A stretch of DNA of 64,000 nucleotides. It comes from Physcomitrium patens. Lineage: Eukaryota; Streptophyta; Bryopsida; Funariales; Funariaceae. A program made the translations under genes and the position numbers. Every line of letters begins with the position of its first letter. Position 1 is the stretch's first letter. The notes beneath the pieces were generated by a model that saw only the letters and a list, made by a program, of their open reading frames with translations, was not told where the DNA came from and made no database searches. The DNA is taken from positions 13,793,626 through 13,857,625 of the forward strand of contig NC_037255.1 in the NCBI RefSeq assembly GCF_000002425.4, written 5' to 3'. This document shows positions 25,072-39,834 of the stretch, in pieces.

Positions 25072-26330
25072 TGATTATTGTAATTTGTTCTTATAACTTA
25101 ATAATTTACTATAATTTTTTTGTGCATAATTTAAATATTTTAGTATAATATATGCAATGAATTAAATGTTGTCATTTTGCAAAGACTACTTATTAGAAAT
25201 AATTAGATTTCTAATGATTATTTTTTATTTATTAAAAATTAAAAAATATTATGAATAATAAATATTAAATTGTATCATGATGGTATTAAAAAAATGATAT
25301 GGATAAATGATATATTAATAAATTTAAAAGATACTAATAATAATAAAACTTAAAAATAATAAAATATAATTAAAGAATTTAAATATTTATGTTTACAAGT
25401 TGTATGGGGTTGAAAATTTAAATGTTAATACTATCCTCTCTTCTAAGCTATTAATTTATTAGAATAAGAAGAAATAATTAGAACATCTTATAGTTGAAGA
25501 ATATTTTTTTATTTTTAAGAATTATTTTTTTAGTTAAAATTTCAATAAAATTACATAATTTTTTAAAAATTTATTACTACATCTATTTTATTTTTTGTAA
25601 TCTTACCAATTTACAAATAAATAATGCAAATACAAAAATTTATTAAAAAAATGTCTATTTGTTTTAACATATAACCTTCATTAACCTTATATAATTTATT
25701 TATAACAAGCAAGTATCTCTAGAATTAAAAAAATTAAAAAACTTAATTAACCTTTGATTCTAATAAAAGTTTTGTTTAATTAATATAAGTTATATTTAAT
25801 ATATTCTTTGATATAAATTTAAAAAAATATTTATTAGCAAGCCTTTGTATCAAAGCTGATTGTATTCAAGGAGATGTTTTAAGCTTTTGTGATATTTAGA
25901 TAAAGTTGTAAAATACATCTCTTAAATATATTTTTTATTTGTGAAAAAAAAGTGATAAAAAATAAAATTTATTAAATCTTTCAAGAATTGAATATATATA
26001 GTTTTAAAGATAAATAAAAAAGCATTTTTATAAAATACAACTTAAAAATTTCAAACAAATAAAAAGATAAAGAAAATAAAAATTAATTATTTTTTATGAC
26101 TATGAATTCTACAAGCTCTTTTTCTTTTAATATATATATATATATATATATACATAAAAATTTACTAATAAAAAAATTGTAAGAGGACAAGACTATTCTA
26201 GATGAGAACTTTGATACATGCTTCCATCACCAATTCATTCACATTTAAGGAACATAATGAATTAGAAATAAAAATGAAAAAGACTCAAAATATTTATTTA
26301 AAATAACGACATCACCACAATCATTTTTTT

Positions 26331-26386
26331 TGTCTCATAATACTCTACACTATTCCATTGGATACATTTCATATGACTTTATTACA
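26331..26386 (-). repeat. 56-bp terminal direct repeat, left copy (possible short copia LTR)
   Basis: It matches 46601-46656 at about 80% identity with equal length and TG...CA ends. It lies just past the RNase H end of the copia-like element. The flanking five bases do not form an obvious duplication. Confidence 0.5.
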
Positions 26387-28098
26387 AATAATACTTTATA
26401 AGACCATTCTTAATTTGTTGTTGGAGCATGTGATATTTAATATCTACATCCTTGGTTTGTGAATGAAACTTAAGATTAACTGCCAATTGGATTGTACATT
26501 AAGAATCAAAGTAAAGAATGATATCTTTCTTGTGAAGAAATCTAATTTTTGCTAGCATTTGTTGACATCATATTATCTCTTTTATAGCCATATAGCAAGC
26601 AATATATTTGAAATATGTAGTACTATCAACTAAAAAATCTTATTTCTTTGAATTCCAATTAATGGTTCAGCCATTCAAGAATAAAAATATAACCTTTTTG
26701 TGATTTTCGATCATCCAAATTAGCAACATAACCAGTATTATTAAATGCAATAAGTAGAGTTGAAGAATTTTTCTTTCTACATATAAGTTTAAAATCCAAA
26801 ATTATCCAAATATACCAAAGTATCTTCTTAATAGTATTATGATGAATTTGAATAAATTTTGACTTAAAACAAGCAAAATTATTTACTAAAAAGGTAATAT
26901 CAAGTTGAGTACCTTTTGAAGCAAACTAAAGATTGCCAATTGTATTGACAAAAAGAAAATTTTCAAAAAATTCTATATCATCAAATTTAATACCACAAAA
27001 AAAGAATTAGAATTTTTAGAGTCAAAATGGATGAAAATTCAGAGAATCCATATTTACAAAGAATTCTCTACATATAAGCATATTAATGTATGAAAATGAG
27101 TCTAGCAAAAGAATCATGTTCAATTTACAACTCCACGTAAATATCTAGATCATTGAATTTTGTTTCAAAGATATTGTTTATTGTCATAAGAACATATTGA
27201 ATGCATCGGGTAACTTGGCAACAACACAAACCATCATCATTAAACATGATGACAATGAGCTTACTATATGTGTTAGAATAATAGACACAAAAATTGGTAG
27301 CATTTTACTTAAGCTTATGGATTGCTAAAAATTGATTTGTGCATTCATTCCATGTGTAGCTTGCTTGTCTCAAACTATAATGCCTTTTTTAAGGAATATA
27401 CCTTATAAAAAAACTAAAGATCTTATAATTTAGGAACTTACTTCATATATGTTTTTTGTTTGAATTGACCATGCAAAAAGATAGTCTTGATATTGAACTA
27501 TCAAATATGCATGATCTTGTGTATAATAATTACAAGAATAAATTAGATAGAATGGTAGGATAATAATTTCTAGTAAAATCAACATTAAATTTTTGTGAGC
27601 AATCCTTAGCTATTAATCTTGCTTTAAAATAATCAATAATTCTATCAATTATAGTTTTAAAAGCATAGACCTACTTATAATTTTCAAATTTACATCCAAA
27701 GCACAAGTTTGTAAGCTCCCATATCTCATTGTATTGCAAAGGTTTATATCATGCTTACATTGCTTTCTTTCATTGTAAAGAATAAAGAAAATTAAGTATC
27801 TTTTGATATTATTGAAAAACCTTAAGTAGAAATTTAGATAAAGACACTAGAAAGTCTAAAGCCAAAGTAGATAGCAAAGCTATAATAAAATTTATAAAAG
27901 TATATTACAAGTCTTCTTTAGAATAGTGAAATCAATTAAGAGATTTTTGATTTTTTTAAAAAAATAAGAATTAGAAAAGGTGATTATTTTGAAATTAAAT
28001 TAGTACTACATATTTCTCTTAGAAATTGACTATAAAATTCATTAGAGAAATCATTAGTGAGATCAACACTATTATCACCTATAATTGAAGTAATTCTA

Positions 28099-28614
28099 TA
28101 TTATATATATATATATATTTATCTATATGATTAAATAGAAGTGAATAAAAATAGATTCATTTTATAATATTTTCTTAAAATTTTTTTTAGAAGCTTCATA
28201 GATGTTGCTTTGACTTTATATATGTTTTTTGTTGATTGATAGGTTAGAAACTTGGTCAATAAATTAACCACGTATTAGTAGCTTATAAGATAAGCTAATT
28301 ATATGGTATTCATATAAAAAACTTGCCTTGTAAGTTAAGACACATGTCTTACAAAGTCAACATGTTTTGGAGGTCCTATAGGATACTACTATGTAGTTCT
28401 TTATTAGGAATATATATGGAAGCAAGATTGAACCCTTCTTTAGTCTTGTCAATGCTTTTCTAGTCTTTAGTCTTGTTTCAAGACTTTTTAGTCTTCTTAT
28501 CTTTCAAAATAGCTATTCTTGTTTAATAATATATCATCCTTGAGTGATTTTTTAGTCTTTTTAAGTGATACAAGAATGTATTGATATTTTAGTTTGAAAT
28601 TCATGTCCTTGACA
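28099..28614 (+). repeat. 5' LTR of A1
   Basis: It is homologous to 33807-34110 plus 35370-35609, to both ends of A2 (antisense) and to 54350-54875. Family-A LTRs have TGTCA...TGACA-type ends, here partly decayed. Confidence 0.8.
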
Positions 28615-29716
28615 ATTTAACAAGAGTGTTAACTTATTATTCTTATCTTATTTTTGATATGAGTGGATTATCCCACTTCTATTATTGTATTTTGAAGGTT
28701 GCAAATTATCGACTTTAAAACAAAATATTTAGTTTTTTAATTCTAATTTTTTTCCTTAAAAAAAGTAGATTATCTCTCTTTGTAGAAATTTCTATTTGAT
28801 ATTAGAGATTACAGATTACTTCTCTAGTTTGACTTATGGATTTATTAAGTTGTTTAAAATGGAAGAAAAATCATAGATGCTATGCTTGATAGAAATGAGA
28901 ATAGATCTGCAATTATTATAGATCTTTACAAATTTGTCAATACTCTTCGAATGGAAATTTTATGCATCACCAATGCCAACCAAAAAACACTAATCCTAAG
29001 CCTATGGAAGAAGTTCAAAATCTACCATAAGAAATTATGCAATTGAAGGAAGCAAATAAATTAACCTTATAATTAAATCCAAAAAGTTTTGCTTCTATAA
29101 ATACAATAGAGACATGGATTAATATGCCTAATTATTTTGATGGAACAAGATCAAAATTTCAAGGATTTTTGCTATAAGTCAAACTCTATTTAAAGTTGCA
29201 TCATTTCCAATATCTTAATGAATTTACTCAAGTTTGATTCATAGATGTACTTCTATCTAGAAATGCTCTCTTTTGGTTTGTATTGTTAATGAAAAAAGAT
29301 TCACGACTCCTTTATGATTTGAATTCATTTTTTAGAAATATTTACGGCCTCATTTAAAAAAAATGATTGAGAAAGAGTAGCAAAGATCAAACTCTTATTT
29401 TTATGGCAAAGATCATGGTCACCCATAACATATGCTAGTGAATTCCAAAATCTTGCTTGCGATGTAGATTGGAATGACAAAGCTTTTATTAATAAATTTT
29501 GATATAAGTTGAAGGATAATGTCAAAGATTTATTATTAATAATGTCTAAAGTAATATCTTTGAAATAATATATTGCTTAAGCCATTACATACAATAATCA
29601 ATTATTTGAAAGGCATTAAGAACAAAGACTTGGCTAAAGAGAAATAAGCCAAGTAATGATGGAAATTCCTAATTTTTTAGAAACTTATTTATCAAGGCTA
29701 GAACCAATACAAATTG

Positions 29717-30190
29717 ATACAGTGTTGTAATACGCATTTTCTTCTTTAAAAATACATTGGACACCTAGTTGTAGAAGGTGAAGTTATGTTTTATAAATAT
29801 TCAAGAAATTCTAATAGGTTTCACCTATATAAGAAGAATGCAATTCAAATTTCAATTCAAAAGCACTTAAAGCCTATAAAAAGTTCTCAAAAATACTTTT
29901 TTTAGTAACCTCAACCATATATTAACTCCAATTGCTTTACTACTTTCATAATTGGACAATTTTGATTTCTCTTTGCAAGCCCTAGTCTTAATCAATGAAC
30001 TTTGGTGAGCTATAACTCCTAATTTGACCATCTACTGAATGCAAATTTTTGTATACAAATGCCACTATAAGTCTTTTACATATTTAAAAAGATTCACCCC
30101 AATCCAACTTATAGATTGTGAAAAAAAGTCCAAAATTTTTGTACTTATAGAAAAGATAAATACATTTTTCAAAATTATTTTAAAAAATAA
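29717..30190 (+). repeat. B-type repeat fragment in the gag region of A1
   Basis: It starts TGTTGTAATACGCATTTTCT and shares about 55 bp of its start with the B copies near 40660 and 57043. Gag homology stops at its left edge and resumes at about 30190. The right boundary is approximate. Confidence 0.5.
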
Positions 30191-31129
30191 TGCTATTATA
30201 AAATGAGAAGCATAATTACTAAAAAAAGAAAATGTATAAAAAAATAAGTTTCTTCAACTACAATAGATATCGTGCAGCTAAAATCATATGCAATATCTAA
30301 TAAAGATCCTATTCTTTCTTTAGATCTTTCACCTTGTTTTATAATAGATGTATATTTAGGACCTAAAAATCACAAAATCATTGCATAAGAAAGATCTCAA
30401 CCACAATTTGAATTAATCTACAACTTATTATAAAATGAATTGGATGCTTTAAAAGAGTACATTGACAAGAACTAAGCTAAGAACTTCATTTGTTATTCAA
30501 AAACTCTAGGAGGTGATCTTATCTTATTCGTAAAGAAAAAAGATGGATCTTTGTAAATGTACATAGATTGTCAAGGACTTAACAAAATCAATATGAAGAA
30601 TAGGTATTTCCTACCTTTGATTTTAAGACTTCTTGATCAATTCAACCAAGCAAAGATCTATAAAAAAATAGATCTACAAAGAACATACAACTTCGTCTGT
30701 ATCAAAGAAAGAGATGAGTAGAAGACTATTTTTTGAATTAGGTATAGACATTTCAAATACAATGTCATGCCTTTTAGATTCACAAATGCAATAGCTCTTT
30801 TTCAACATCTCATGAATGATGTCTTTTGTGAGTTTCTTAATGATTTTTTTATTTGTTATTTAGACAACATTCTAATCTATTCTAAAAATACACAAGATCA
30901 TGAACTTTATATTTCTCAAGTATTATAAAAATATAGAGATGCAAGATTATATGCAAGGATGAAAAAGTATATATTTCATACTATTCAAGTAGAATTTTTA
31001 GGATACATCATTTTCAATAAAGGATTAATAATGGATCTTAAGAAAGTCCAAACTATCATGGACTAGAAGATTTCAAAAACATTAAAAGATATATAATATT
31101 TTTTAAATTTTACTAATTATTATCAAATA

Positions 31130-31174
<45 letters not shown>

Positions 31175-33806
31175 TTAAAGCTCTTTTTATACGTCAAATA
31201 TGTAACGAAAAATTTGAGTAGAGCAAAGAAGCTAAAACAACTTTTGAAGCCTTAAAGACAACATTTATTTTTGGATCAATTTTATATCACATCAATTTTT
31301 TTACTGAATTCTTTATAGAAATAAATACATTGGACTTTGCTATGGATGGTTTTTTATAATAAATGAGAGTAGATAATAAGTTCCATGTAGTTGTTTTTCA
31401 TTTTAGGAATTTTTTAGCAGCAAAGAATAACTATAAGATCTACAACAAAGAAGTTCTTGTAATTATGGATTCATTTGAAGAATGACATCAATATCTAGAA
31501 AGCACTTCTAATCTAATTATTGTACATAAAAATCACAAGAATCTTAAATAATTCATGTCAACACGTGTTTTGAATTGTTGCCAAACTTGTTAGAGTATAT
31601 CTATATCAGGATTTGATTTCAAAATCACATATAGATGTAGAAAACATCAAGGTTTATTATATGCTCTTTTTAGACATTCTTAACTTACACCAAAAGAAAG
31701 AGATGTAGCTTTTGATCAACAAAAAATGATTTTTTTGAAGTCGGAGCATTTTCATCTTCAAGTTATAAAATCAACATTGATTGTTGATTCAATCTTTTTC
31801 AAGCAAATTCAATCAAGTATGTCTTTTGATCTTCTTATTCATAATATCAAAAATAATTCTTCTAGGTTTCATGATACTTCTAAGTTTGAATTCAAAAATA
31901 ATCTACTTTACTTTGAGAAAAAATTATATATTCTAGAAGACAAAACACAATTATATGTTCTTCCAACTCATCATGAATTTTTAGCAAGTGCACATTTTGG
32001 ATACTATAAGACTTTAGAGCTAATACCTAAAGATTTTTGGTGGCATCAAATATAGAAGGCACTCAAAGACTTTGTACAATCATGTGATTTTTGTTCAAGC
32101 TCCAAAATTCCTCGTTATTGGCCTTATAGACTTCTTTAGCCATTACCTATTCTTGAAAAATCATGATCTTTTGTTTCTATGGATTTTATTGTAGATTTTT
32201 TAGTCTTCAATTTGTATGATTCTATATATATGATAGTATATTATTTTACTAAGATAGAAAATATTATTTTATATCATGTATAAAAACTATCTGAGGTGAA
32301 AAAACAACTAAGTTTTTTTTTGATAACATCTATCACTATCATGGATTGCCTAAGAATATTATATTAGATAGAAAGTTTCAATTTATATCAAGATTTTGAA
32401 TAACTCTTTTCAAGATTCTAAAAGTAAATATAAAGCTATTTTTGACTTTATATCCTCAAATTGATGGATAAATAAAATAGATGAATCAAGTTTTAGAGTA
32501 GTATTTGAGGTATACTATCAATTATCATCAACATAATTGGACAAATTTTTCACCATTGATAAAATTTGTGTACAATAATTTAGTATATTCTTCTATTCAA
32601 AAAATATGTTTCTTTGCTAATTATGGTTATCATCTATATTATGGTTATAATTTGATATTTTTGACTTTTTAGAAGTTGATAATCCTATGGCAAAAGATTT
32701 GATGAATTATTCATTAAAATTACATAAAACAATGAAGGTATAGTTAAAAGAAGCTTAAGAATGACAAATTAATAGAGATGCCTAGTATAAAGAACAACTA
32801 TAATTCAATGTCAATGATAAAGTATGGCTATTTTATTATAATATCAAGACTACTCGTCCTTATTATAAGTTGAACTATCATAGGCTTAGACTTTTTTCTA
32901 TTAATGAATAAGTCAATTTTGTTGCTTATCAATTATATCTATCAAATTCTATAAAGATCCATTTCATATTTCATATATCTCTTCTTGAGCTATATAAGAC
33001 AATGAATTTCTTGAAAAAAAGTTAAATACCACCTCTTCCAATAAAAATACATAATAATCAAGAGTTTGAAGTCAAAGAACTCTTAGATTCAAGGCAATGC
33101 AAAAATAGATAAGAATAATTTATTCATTGGTGTAGATATGATATTAGTGAGTGCATATGGGAGCCAACAAAGAATCTTGCAAATGTAACAAAGAAGGTTG
33201 AGATTTTTTATCAACAATATCTATCATAATTAAGATGAAGAGTAGCAAATCTTTGCTATAAAAGAAATAAGATCTAGAAAAGATAGTATTCTACTTTCTA
33301 CTCTTGTTTGGTACTTTTGTATATTTGTGACATTAAAGAGATGGAGAACTAATAACCAATAGATTTAATTTAAGAGCTATCATTTGCTGACTTATTTGAT
33401 GAATCATTGCAATTGCTACAACTTTTAAGATGATATAATTGAGATAAAGATCCTCTAGAACAACATGTCTTTTCTTTAATAATTGGCAAGATATAACAAG
33501 TTAGATATCACAACTTTAGAAGAGACTCGCAATGTTTGGTGATTTTATTAGAAGTTGGAATGACTCTTGATGCTATTCCAAATATTTTATTTGAAAGGTG
33601 TTACAAAGGCCTTAACAATGATCAAATAACAAGGTGGTCTTCTTGCTGTAATATAGGACACTATTTATGGTTGAGATGATCTATCAATTATTTTCAAAGA
33701 AAACAAAGATCAAAGTATATAACAAATACAATTTATCACATCTTAGACTTCTTGAATATTTGATAACCACTCCTAGTAGAACTTGTTTTTAAAAGGAAGG
33801 ATAATG

Positions 33807-34847
33807 TCAAAAATATATATATTTATTCTAATATTTATTTATATGATTAAATAGAAAAAAATAAAAGTAAATTTATTTCATAATATTTTCTAAAAAAACT
33901 TTCTAGAAGTTTTATAGATGTTGCTTTAACTATATATGTATTTGTAGTTGATTGATAGATTAGAAATTTGGTCAAAAAATTAATTATGTATTCATAGCTT
34001 GAAAAATAAGTTTATTATGTAGTGTATAAATAAAAAACTTACCTTGCAAGTTAAGATATGTGTCTTCTAAAGTCAATACATTTTGGAGGTCCTATAAGAC
34101 ATAGCTATTGTGATACACTTAATTTTAGTATATTAAAGATATTTTTAGGATAATTAATTTTACTTTTAAGAGAAGGAAGAATATAATGTGAATATATTTA
34201 TAAATTTGAATAAAGTTTAGAATATGAAATTGTTGTCTTGAATGGATTATTTGAGCTTGAGGGTATTGTCTTTTAGGATAGATACTTGGCTCTATAGTGG
34301 TTCAAGATGGATATTAGAAGAGGGTTAGGAATAGGAATTTTTTGCATTAAATTTTTTTTTAATTTTTGAGAGATAGGGTTGAGATCAAAAGAAGTGGAAA
34401 GGAAGATCGCAAGGAAATTTTGGAGAGGTGTGTAATTCATACCTAATTTGAGGTTTTGAGGGCAACTTACTAAATTTTTATTTTTTTGTTTTGAAATTTT
34501 AAGAAAAAATAGATTATATTATTAGCTTTTCAATAAGCTGTAGCACATGAGAAATGAAGCTATAAAAAAAAGATCCAAGAAAGTTTTTGAGAAGGGGGTC
34601 ACTAGAGTTTTCAGGCAGCAAGATTCAAAATTGGTTAGATATTTCTATGCTATTTCTTGTATATTCTTTTTCTTATTTTGAGATTTTGTAGAAAGCTTGA
34701 TATTGTTGTTAACTTTTCAACAAGCTATTATTATACAAAAAAAAGAGTTGTGATGAAGGAGATTCACATGAATTTAAAGGAGGAGATTTGTTGAAATTTT
34801 TAAGTAATAGAATTCAAGATTGGTTTGGTATTTTCTATGCTATTTTT

Positions 34848-34889
<42 letters not shown>

Positions 34890-35609
34890 AAATTTTATTT
34901 TAAAAATTTGAAAAAAACTAGATCTCATTGTATGCTCATCAACAAGCCTTACCACACAAGAAGAAGAGCTATAACAAGAAAAATCCAAGCTAATTTGTAG
35001 ACCAGAATTTTGACAAAAGTAGCTACAGTAAGTGGCCAATTTTTTTCCTTGATTTGACTCTTATTTTTTCAAGATTTTTTTTATGAACTTTAAAAATTTG
35101 AAATTTTTAGCTTAAGTTAAGCTCAATGAATTAAACCTTTTCTTTTTTAAATTAGTAATAAGTAAATTATAAGTATTTTGATAAAATGAGGTTTGAATTT
35201 AAGATTTGAGTTAGGGATTGAATGCATCTTAGCACAAGAAATAAATTAGTCTAAATTTTATACTTAGCCTTTGGCTATCTTTTTATATTTGATTTCATTT
35301 AGGCAACATTTTACTTCTTATAATCCACTTTCAATCAAGGACCTTGTATTCTCCCAAAGAAGCTTACCCTCTTGATACTACCACATAGTTCCTAATTAAG
35401 AATATATATGGAGACAAGAGTGAAGCCTTCTTCACTCTTGTTAATACATTTCTAGTCCTTACTCTTAGTTCAAGACTTTTTAGTCTTCTTCTCTTTGACA
35501 ATAGTTATTCTAATTTAATACTACATCATCTTTGAGTGATTTTTTAGTCTTTTTGAGTGACACAAGAATGTATTAACATTTTAGTTCTTTGAAATTCATG
35601 ACTTTGACA
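33807..35609 (+). repeat. 3' LTR of A1, split by an insertion
   Basis: The LTR starts TGTCAAAAAT at 33807 and follows family A to about 34110. Homology resumes at about 35370 and ends TTTGACA at 35609. Confidence 0.8.
34110..35370. mobile_element. Unclassified ~1.2-kb insertion in the A1 3' LTR
   Basis: It interrupts family-A LTR homology. It contains about three degenerate copies of a roughly 200-bp unit (near 34520, 34710 and 34930; each has a TCAACAAGC-like start followed by an AAGCTATA- or GAGCTATA-like motif) and a T tract at about 34852-34882. No coding domain was seen. It could be a solo LTR of another family. Confidence 0.5.
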
Positions 35610-35860
35610 TTCTATTACTTCTTATATTAGAAATTTTTGAACTACTAATCATATTTTTAGACCTCAAACAAAGAATCTAAATTAAATTTGAAGGTATAAA
35701 TAAATAAAAACTTGAGCTATAATAATTAAGATTTCTTTCAAGTAAAGGATGGTATTGAAATTTTGAAAAACAAACTTCTATAGATGTAGTTCTAAGAGAT
35801 TTAGAAGCAATAGATGGCATTTCTTGAGCATAATTATGCTCTTAAAAAAATACATCTCTA

Positions 35861-36342
35861 TATTAAAGACATTAATCTTAAAGAACCAAAAACTCAATAC
35901 AATCTTTTATAATTTTTAAAAAATAGATATTCTCTCAAAATTAATATAGTATTGAAATTCAAATGACTATTGTTAAAAAAAAATAAACTTTAAAGACATT
36001 GATAAGACTGAAGAAGGCTTCACTCTTATCTCCATATATACTATCTAGCTAAAATCGATATGCTAACATTTTATAGGATCTCTGACTCATGTTTAATTTA
36101 TAAAATAAATTTTTTATATATATACTATATAGTTAGCTTGTTTTTCAAGCTATTAGCATATGCAACATGTGGCTAATTTGATGGCTAAGTTTTTAACCTA
36201 TCAATCAATGACAAACTAGACTAAAGTCAAATGTGTATCTATGAAGCTTCTAAGAAGTTTTGAAACAATATAATATCAAATCAATACACATTTATTTTCT
36301 ATCTTATACTTCTTATCTATGTAAATATGTATGTTTGTGACT
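35861..36342 (-). repeat. 3' LTR of A2
   Basis: Antisense family-A LTR, paired with 43165-43655. Confidence 0.75.
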
Positions 36343-39300
36343 TTATATTCTCTTCTAGAGACAAGTTTTACAAGAGTGACCATCAAATTGTGTTTACCAC
36401 ATACTTTTATCTTTATTCTATTTAAAGGTAGTTAATAGGTTCTCTCAACTATTGATAGTGTCTCATACTAAGGCAAAAAGACCACCTTGTTATTTGATCA
36501 TTGATGAAGCCTTCATAAATCTTTCAAATAAAATATTTGAAATACTATTGGAGGTGGTTCCTATCTCCAATAATATCACCAACTATTAAGAGTCTTTTCC
36601 AAGGTCATGATGCCAAACATGTTGTATTTTACTATCTATTTAAAGAATCACATGTTATTTTTGAGGATCTTCATCTCTATTACATCGTCTTGAAGGTTGT
36701 GATAGTTATAATGTCTTATTTGATAATTTAGCAAATGATAGTTTTTAAGTTAAATCTATTAATTTTTGATTTTTTATTTTTTTATTACCAAAAATACACA
36801 AAAATTATAAATAAAGATAAAAAATAAAATTTAATATTTTTTAAATTCCATTTATTTTATAGTGAAGATTTTTTTATTCTTTATCTTGATTTAGATGGAT
36901 ATCATTGATAAAAAGTATCAACTTTCTTTGCTGCATTTACCAAATTCTTAGTTGACTCCTATATACATTCACTAATATCATATCAATGCCAATGAATAAG
37001 ATATTTTAATTTATTTTAGCATTTCCTTGAATCTAAAACTTCTTCAACCTCATATTCTTGGTTATTATCTACTTCCATAAGAAGAGGTGGTAATTTTTGT
37101 TTTCTTGATATATCTATTGTCTTATATGACTCAAGAAGAGATACATGAAATATGAGATGAATCTTCATAGATTCTAGCAGGTGCAATTGATAAGCAACTA
37201 GATTAATTTATTCATATAGAGGAAATAGTTCAAGTCTATGGTAATTCAACTTGTTGCAAGGGCATACAGTTTTAATAATACAATGAAGTAACTATATCTT
37301 ATCAAAAATATAGAATTGAAGTTAATCTTTGTGATAAGTATTCCTATTAATCTTTTGTTGTTCTTGAATTTCTTCAAATTGCACCTTCATTATTGTATAT
37401 AGTTTTGACAAATAATTTTGACAAATAATTTGTTAAATCTTCTATTATAGGATTATTAATTTTTTAAAAATTAAAAATATCAAATTATGGATGATAATTA
37501 TAATTGGTAAAAAAATTTATTTATTAAATAGAAGAATTTATTACATTATTATAAGAAAACTCTAACAATGACAAAAAAATTGTCTAATTGTCTTGTTGGT
37601 AGTTGATGGTATACCTCAAATATTTCTCCAAAACTTAATTCATTTGCTTTATTTATCCATCAACTTGAAGATGGAATATCAAAGATAATTTTATATCCAT
37701 TTTTAAAATCTTAAAAAGAATATTTTAAAATCTTGATACTTATTGTGTGTCCTATCTAAAAAAAATATTTTTTGACAATCTATGATTGCAATAAATGTTG
37801 TCAAGAAAAAACTTAGTTGTTTCTTCAGCTGTAATAGATTTTGTATAATATACAAAATGTGCCATCTTGATGATTTGAACAAATATACTATCACAAATAT
37901 AAAGACAAAAGAACTTGAGACTAAAATATTTGTGATAAATTCTATAGAAATAAAAGACTATGGTTGTTTTGGAATAGGTAATGGCTAAAGAAATCTATAA
38001 GGTTGATGACAAAGAGTTTTTGATTTTAAACAAATGTCAAATGATTGTATAAAATCTTTAACTTCTTTTCACATTTAATACCACTGAAAATCTTTTGATA
38101 TTAGTTTCAAAGTCTTGATGTATTTAAAATATTCAATTATTAAAAAATTATAGAAAACTTCAAAAACACATAATTTTACTTTATCTTTTGAAATATATAA
38201 GCATCCTTAAAAATAAAATAGATTATTCTTGAAATCAAACTTAGAAATATCATGAAATTAAAAAGAATTAGTTTTAATATCATGAATAAAAAAAATTAGA
38301 AGACATACTCAATTGAACTTGCTTGAAAAAGATTCAATCAACAATCAATGTTGATTTCATTGCTTAAAGATGAGAATACTCCTACTTGAAGAAAATTATT
38401 CTTTGTTGATTAAAAGGTACATTTTTTTCTTTTGATATAAGATAAGAATGTTTTGAAAGGAGATTTGATGAATCTTGTTATTTTTTGGATCAATAAGTGA
38501 TCTTGAAATCAAATCTTCATAAGGACATGCTCCAACAAACTTGAAAATAATTCAAAATATATATATATTAATATAAAATACTCGAAGTTTTTGTAATTTG
38601 TATATTTGGTGATTGGACTAAAAATATCTTCTACATAATGATGCCATTCTTGAAATGAATCCATGATTGTAAGAAGCTCTTTTTCATGGATCTCATAATT
38701 AATCTTAAGTAGTAAAAATTTCATAGAATGAAAAGCTATGAAGTAGAGCTTGTCATTTATTCCCATTTATGACAAAATAGTATCAATAGCAAATTCTAAT
38801 GCATCTATTTCTATAAAGAATAGTTTTAAAAAATCAACCCTATATAAAATCGATGGAAAAATAAATGTTATCTTTAAGGTATCAAAAGATACTTCATTTT
38901 CTTTGCTATACTCAAATTTGTCTTTACATGTCAGGGGTATAGAAGGAGTTGTAAATTGAAAAAAGTTCTTCATGAAGACTCAATAAAAATTAAAAAATCT
39001 TAAAAAATATTACACATCTTTGATTATTTTTGAGATCTTCCAATCCATGATAATTTGGACTTTCTTAAGATCTATCATAAGACTATTATTTGAAATGATG
39101 TATCTTAAGAAGTCAACTTGATTAGTATAAAATATACACTTTTCCATCTTGGGCATATAGTCTTGCATCTCTTAATTTTTATAACATACAATGAATATGA
39201 AGTTTATACTCTTTTTTATTCCCATAATAAATTAAAATATTATCTAAGTAATAGATGACAAAGTCATGAAGAAACTTATCAAAGACATTATTCATTAGAT

Positions 39301-39802
39301 ATTAAAAAATTGTTGTATTTGTGAGTTTATAAGGTATGTTGTTATCTTCAAAATATCTATACTTAATTCAAAATAAAATTTTCCATTCATCTCATTTTCT
39401 AATATGTACCAAGTTGTATTTTTTTTGTAGATCTATTTTTCTATAGATCTTTGCTTGATTGAGTTGATTAAGAATTCTTGAAATTAAAAGTAGAAAGTAT
39501 TTATTCTTAAATGTGATCTTATTGAGTATTCAATAGTCTATCCACATCTATATAGATTTATTTTTTTTCTTTATAAATAAGTTAAGAGTCCTTGCTAGAA
39601 ATTAAGAGTTCTTAATTTTTTGGCACATGAAGTTTTTAGCCAAGTTTTTGTCAATGTATTCCTTGAGTGTAGCCAACTTATTTTGTGATAGACTATAAAT
39701 TGGTCCAAATGGTAGTTGAGCCCATTCTTGAAGATCAATGGAGCAATGATAGGAATGATATTTTAAAAGAAAAAAAATAAAAATAAAAATAAAATAAAAA
39801 AA

Positions 39803-39834
<32 letters not shown>

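Larger units (their letters stand above)
23751..26330. other. AT-rich decayed DNA, no recognised gene
   Basis: Strongly AT-rich sequence with (TA)n at about 25030-25066 and 26131-26152. It is probably old transposon debris left of the copia-like element, but I cannot assign a family. Two inverted repeats (24199-24270 and 24649-24726) are listed separately. The short minus frame at 23775-23969 matches nothing I know. Confidence 0.5.
28099..35609 (+). mobile_element. Ty3/gypsy element A1 (chromodomain type), broken, with nested insertions
   Basis: Flanked by the 5-bp duplication TTCTA (28094-28098 and 35610-35614). 5' LTR 28099-28614; 3' LTR from 33807 to 35609, split by a 1.2-kb insertion. 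Order inside: structured leader (about 28655-28828), gag (from about 28870), reverse transcriptase (about 30480-30900), RNase H (about 31270-31560), integrase (about 31960-32800) and a chromodomain-like end (about 33080-33230). A B-type repeat interrupts gag at about 29717-30190. Very AT-rich, consistent with long methylation-driven decay; many breaks. It sits inside the copia-like element. Confidence 0.85.

Noticed and set aside
31726-32055. 109-codon open frame in the AT-rich island
   Set aside because: It is a surviving stretch of the RNase H/integrase region of element A1, not a host gene.
34788-35000. Frame with a poly-Phe run
   Set aside because: Artefact of a long T tract in a noncoding insertion.
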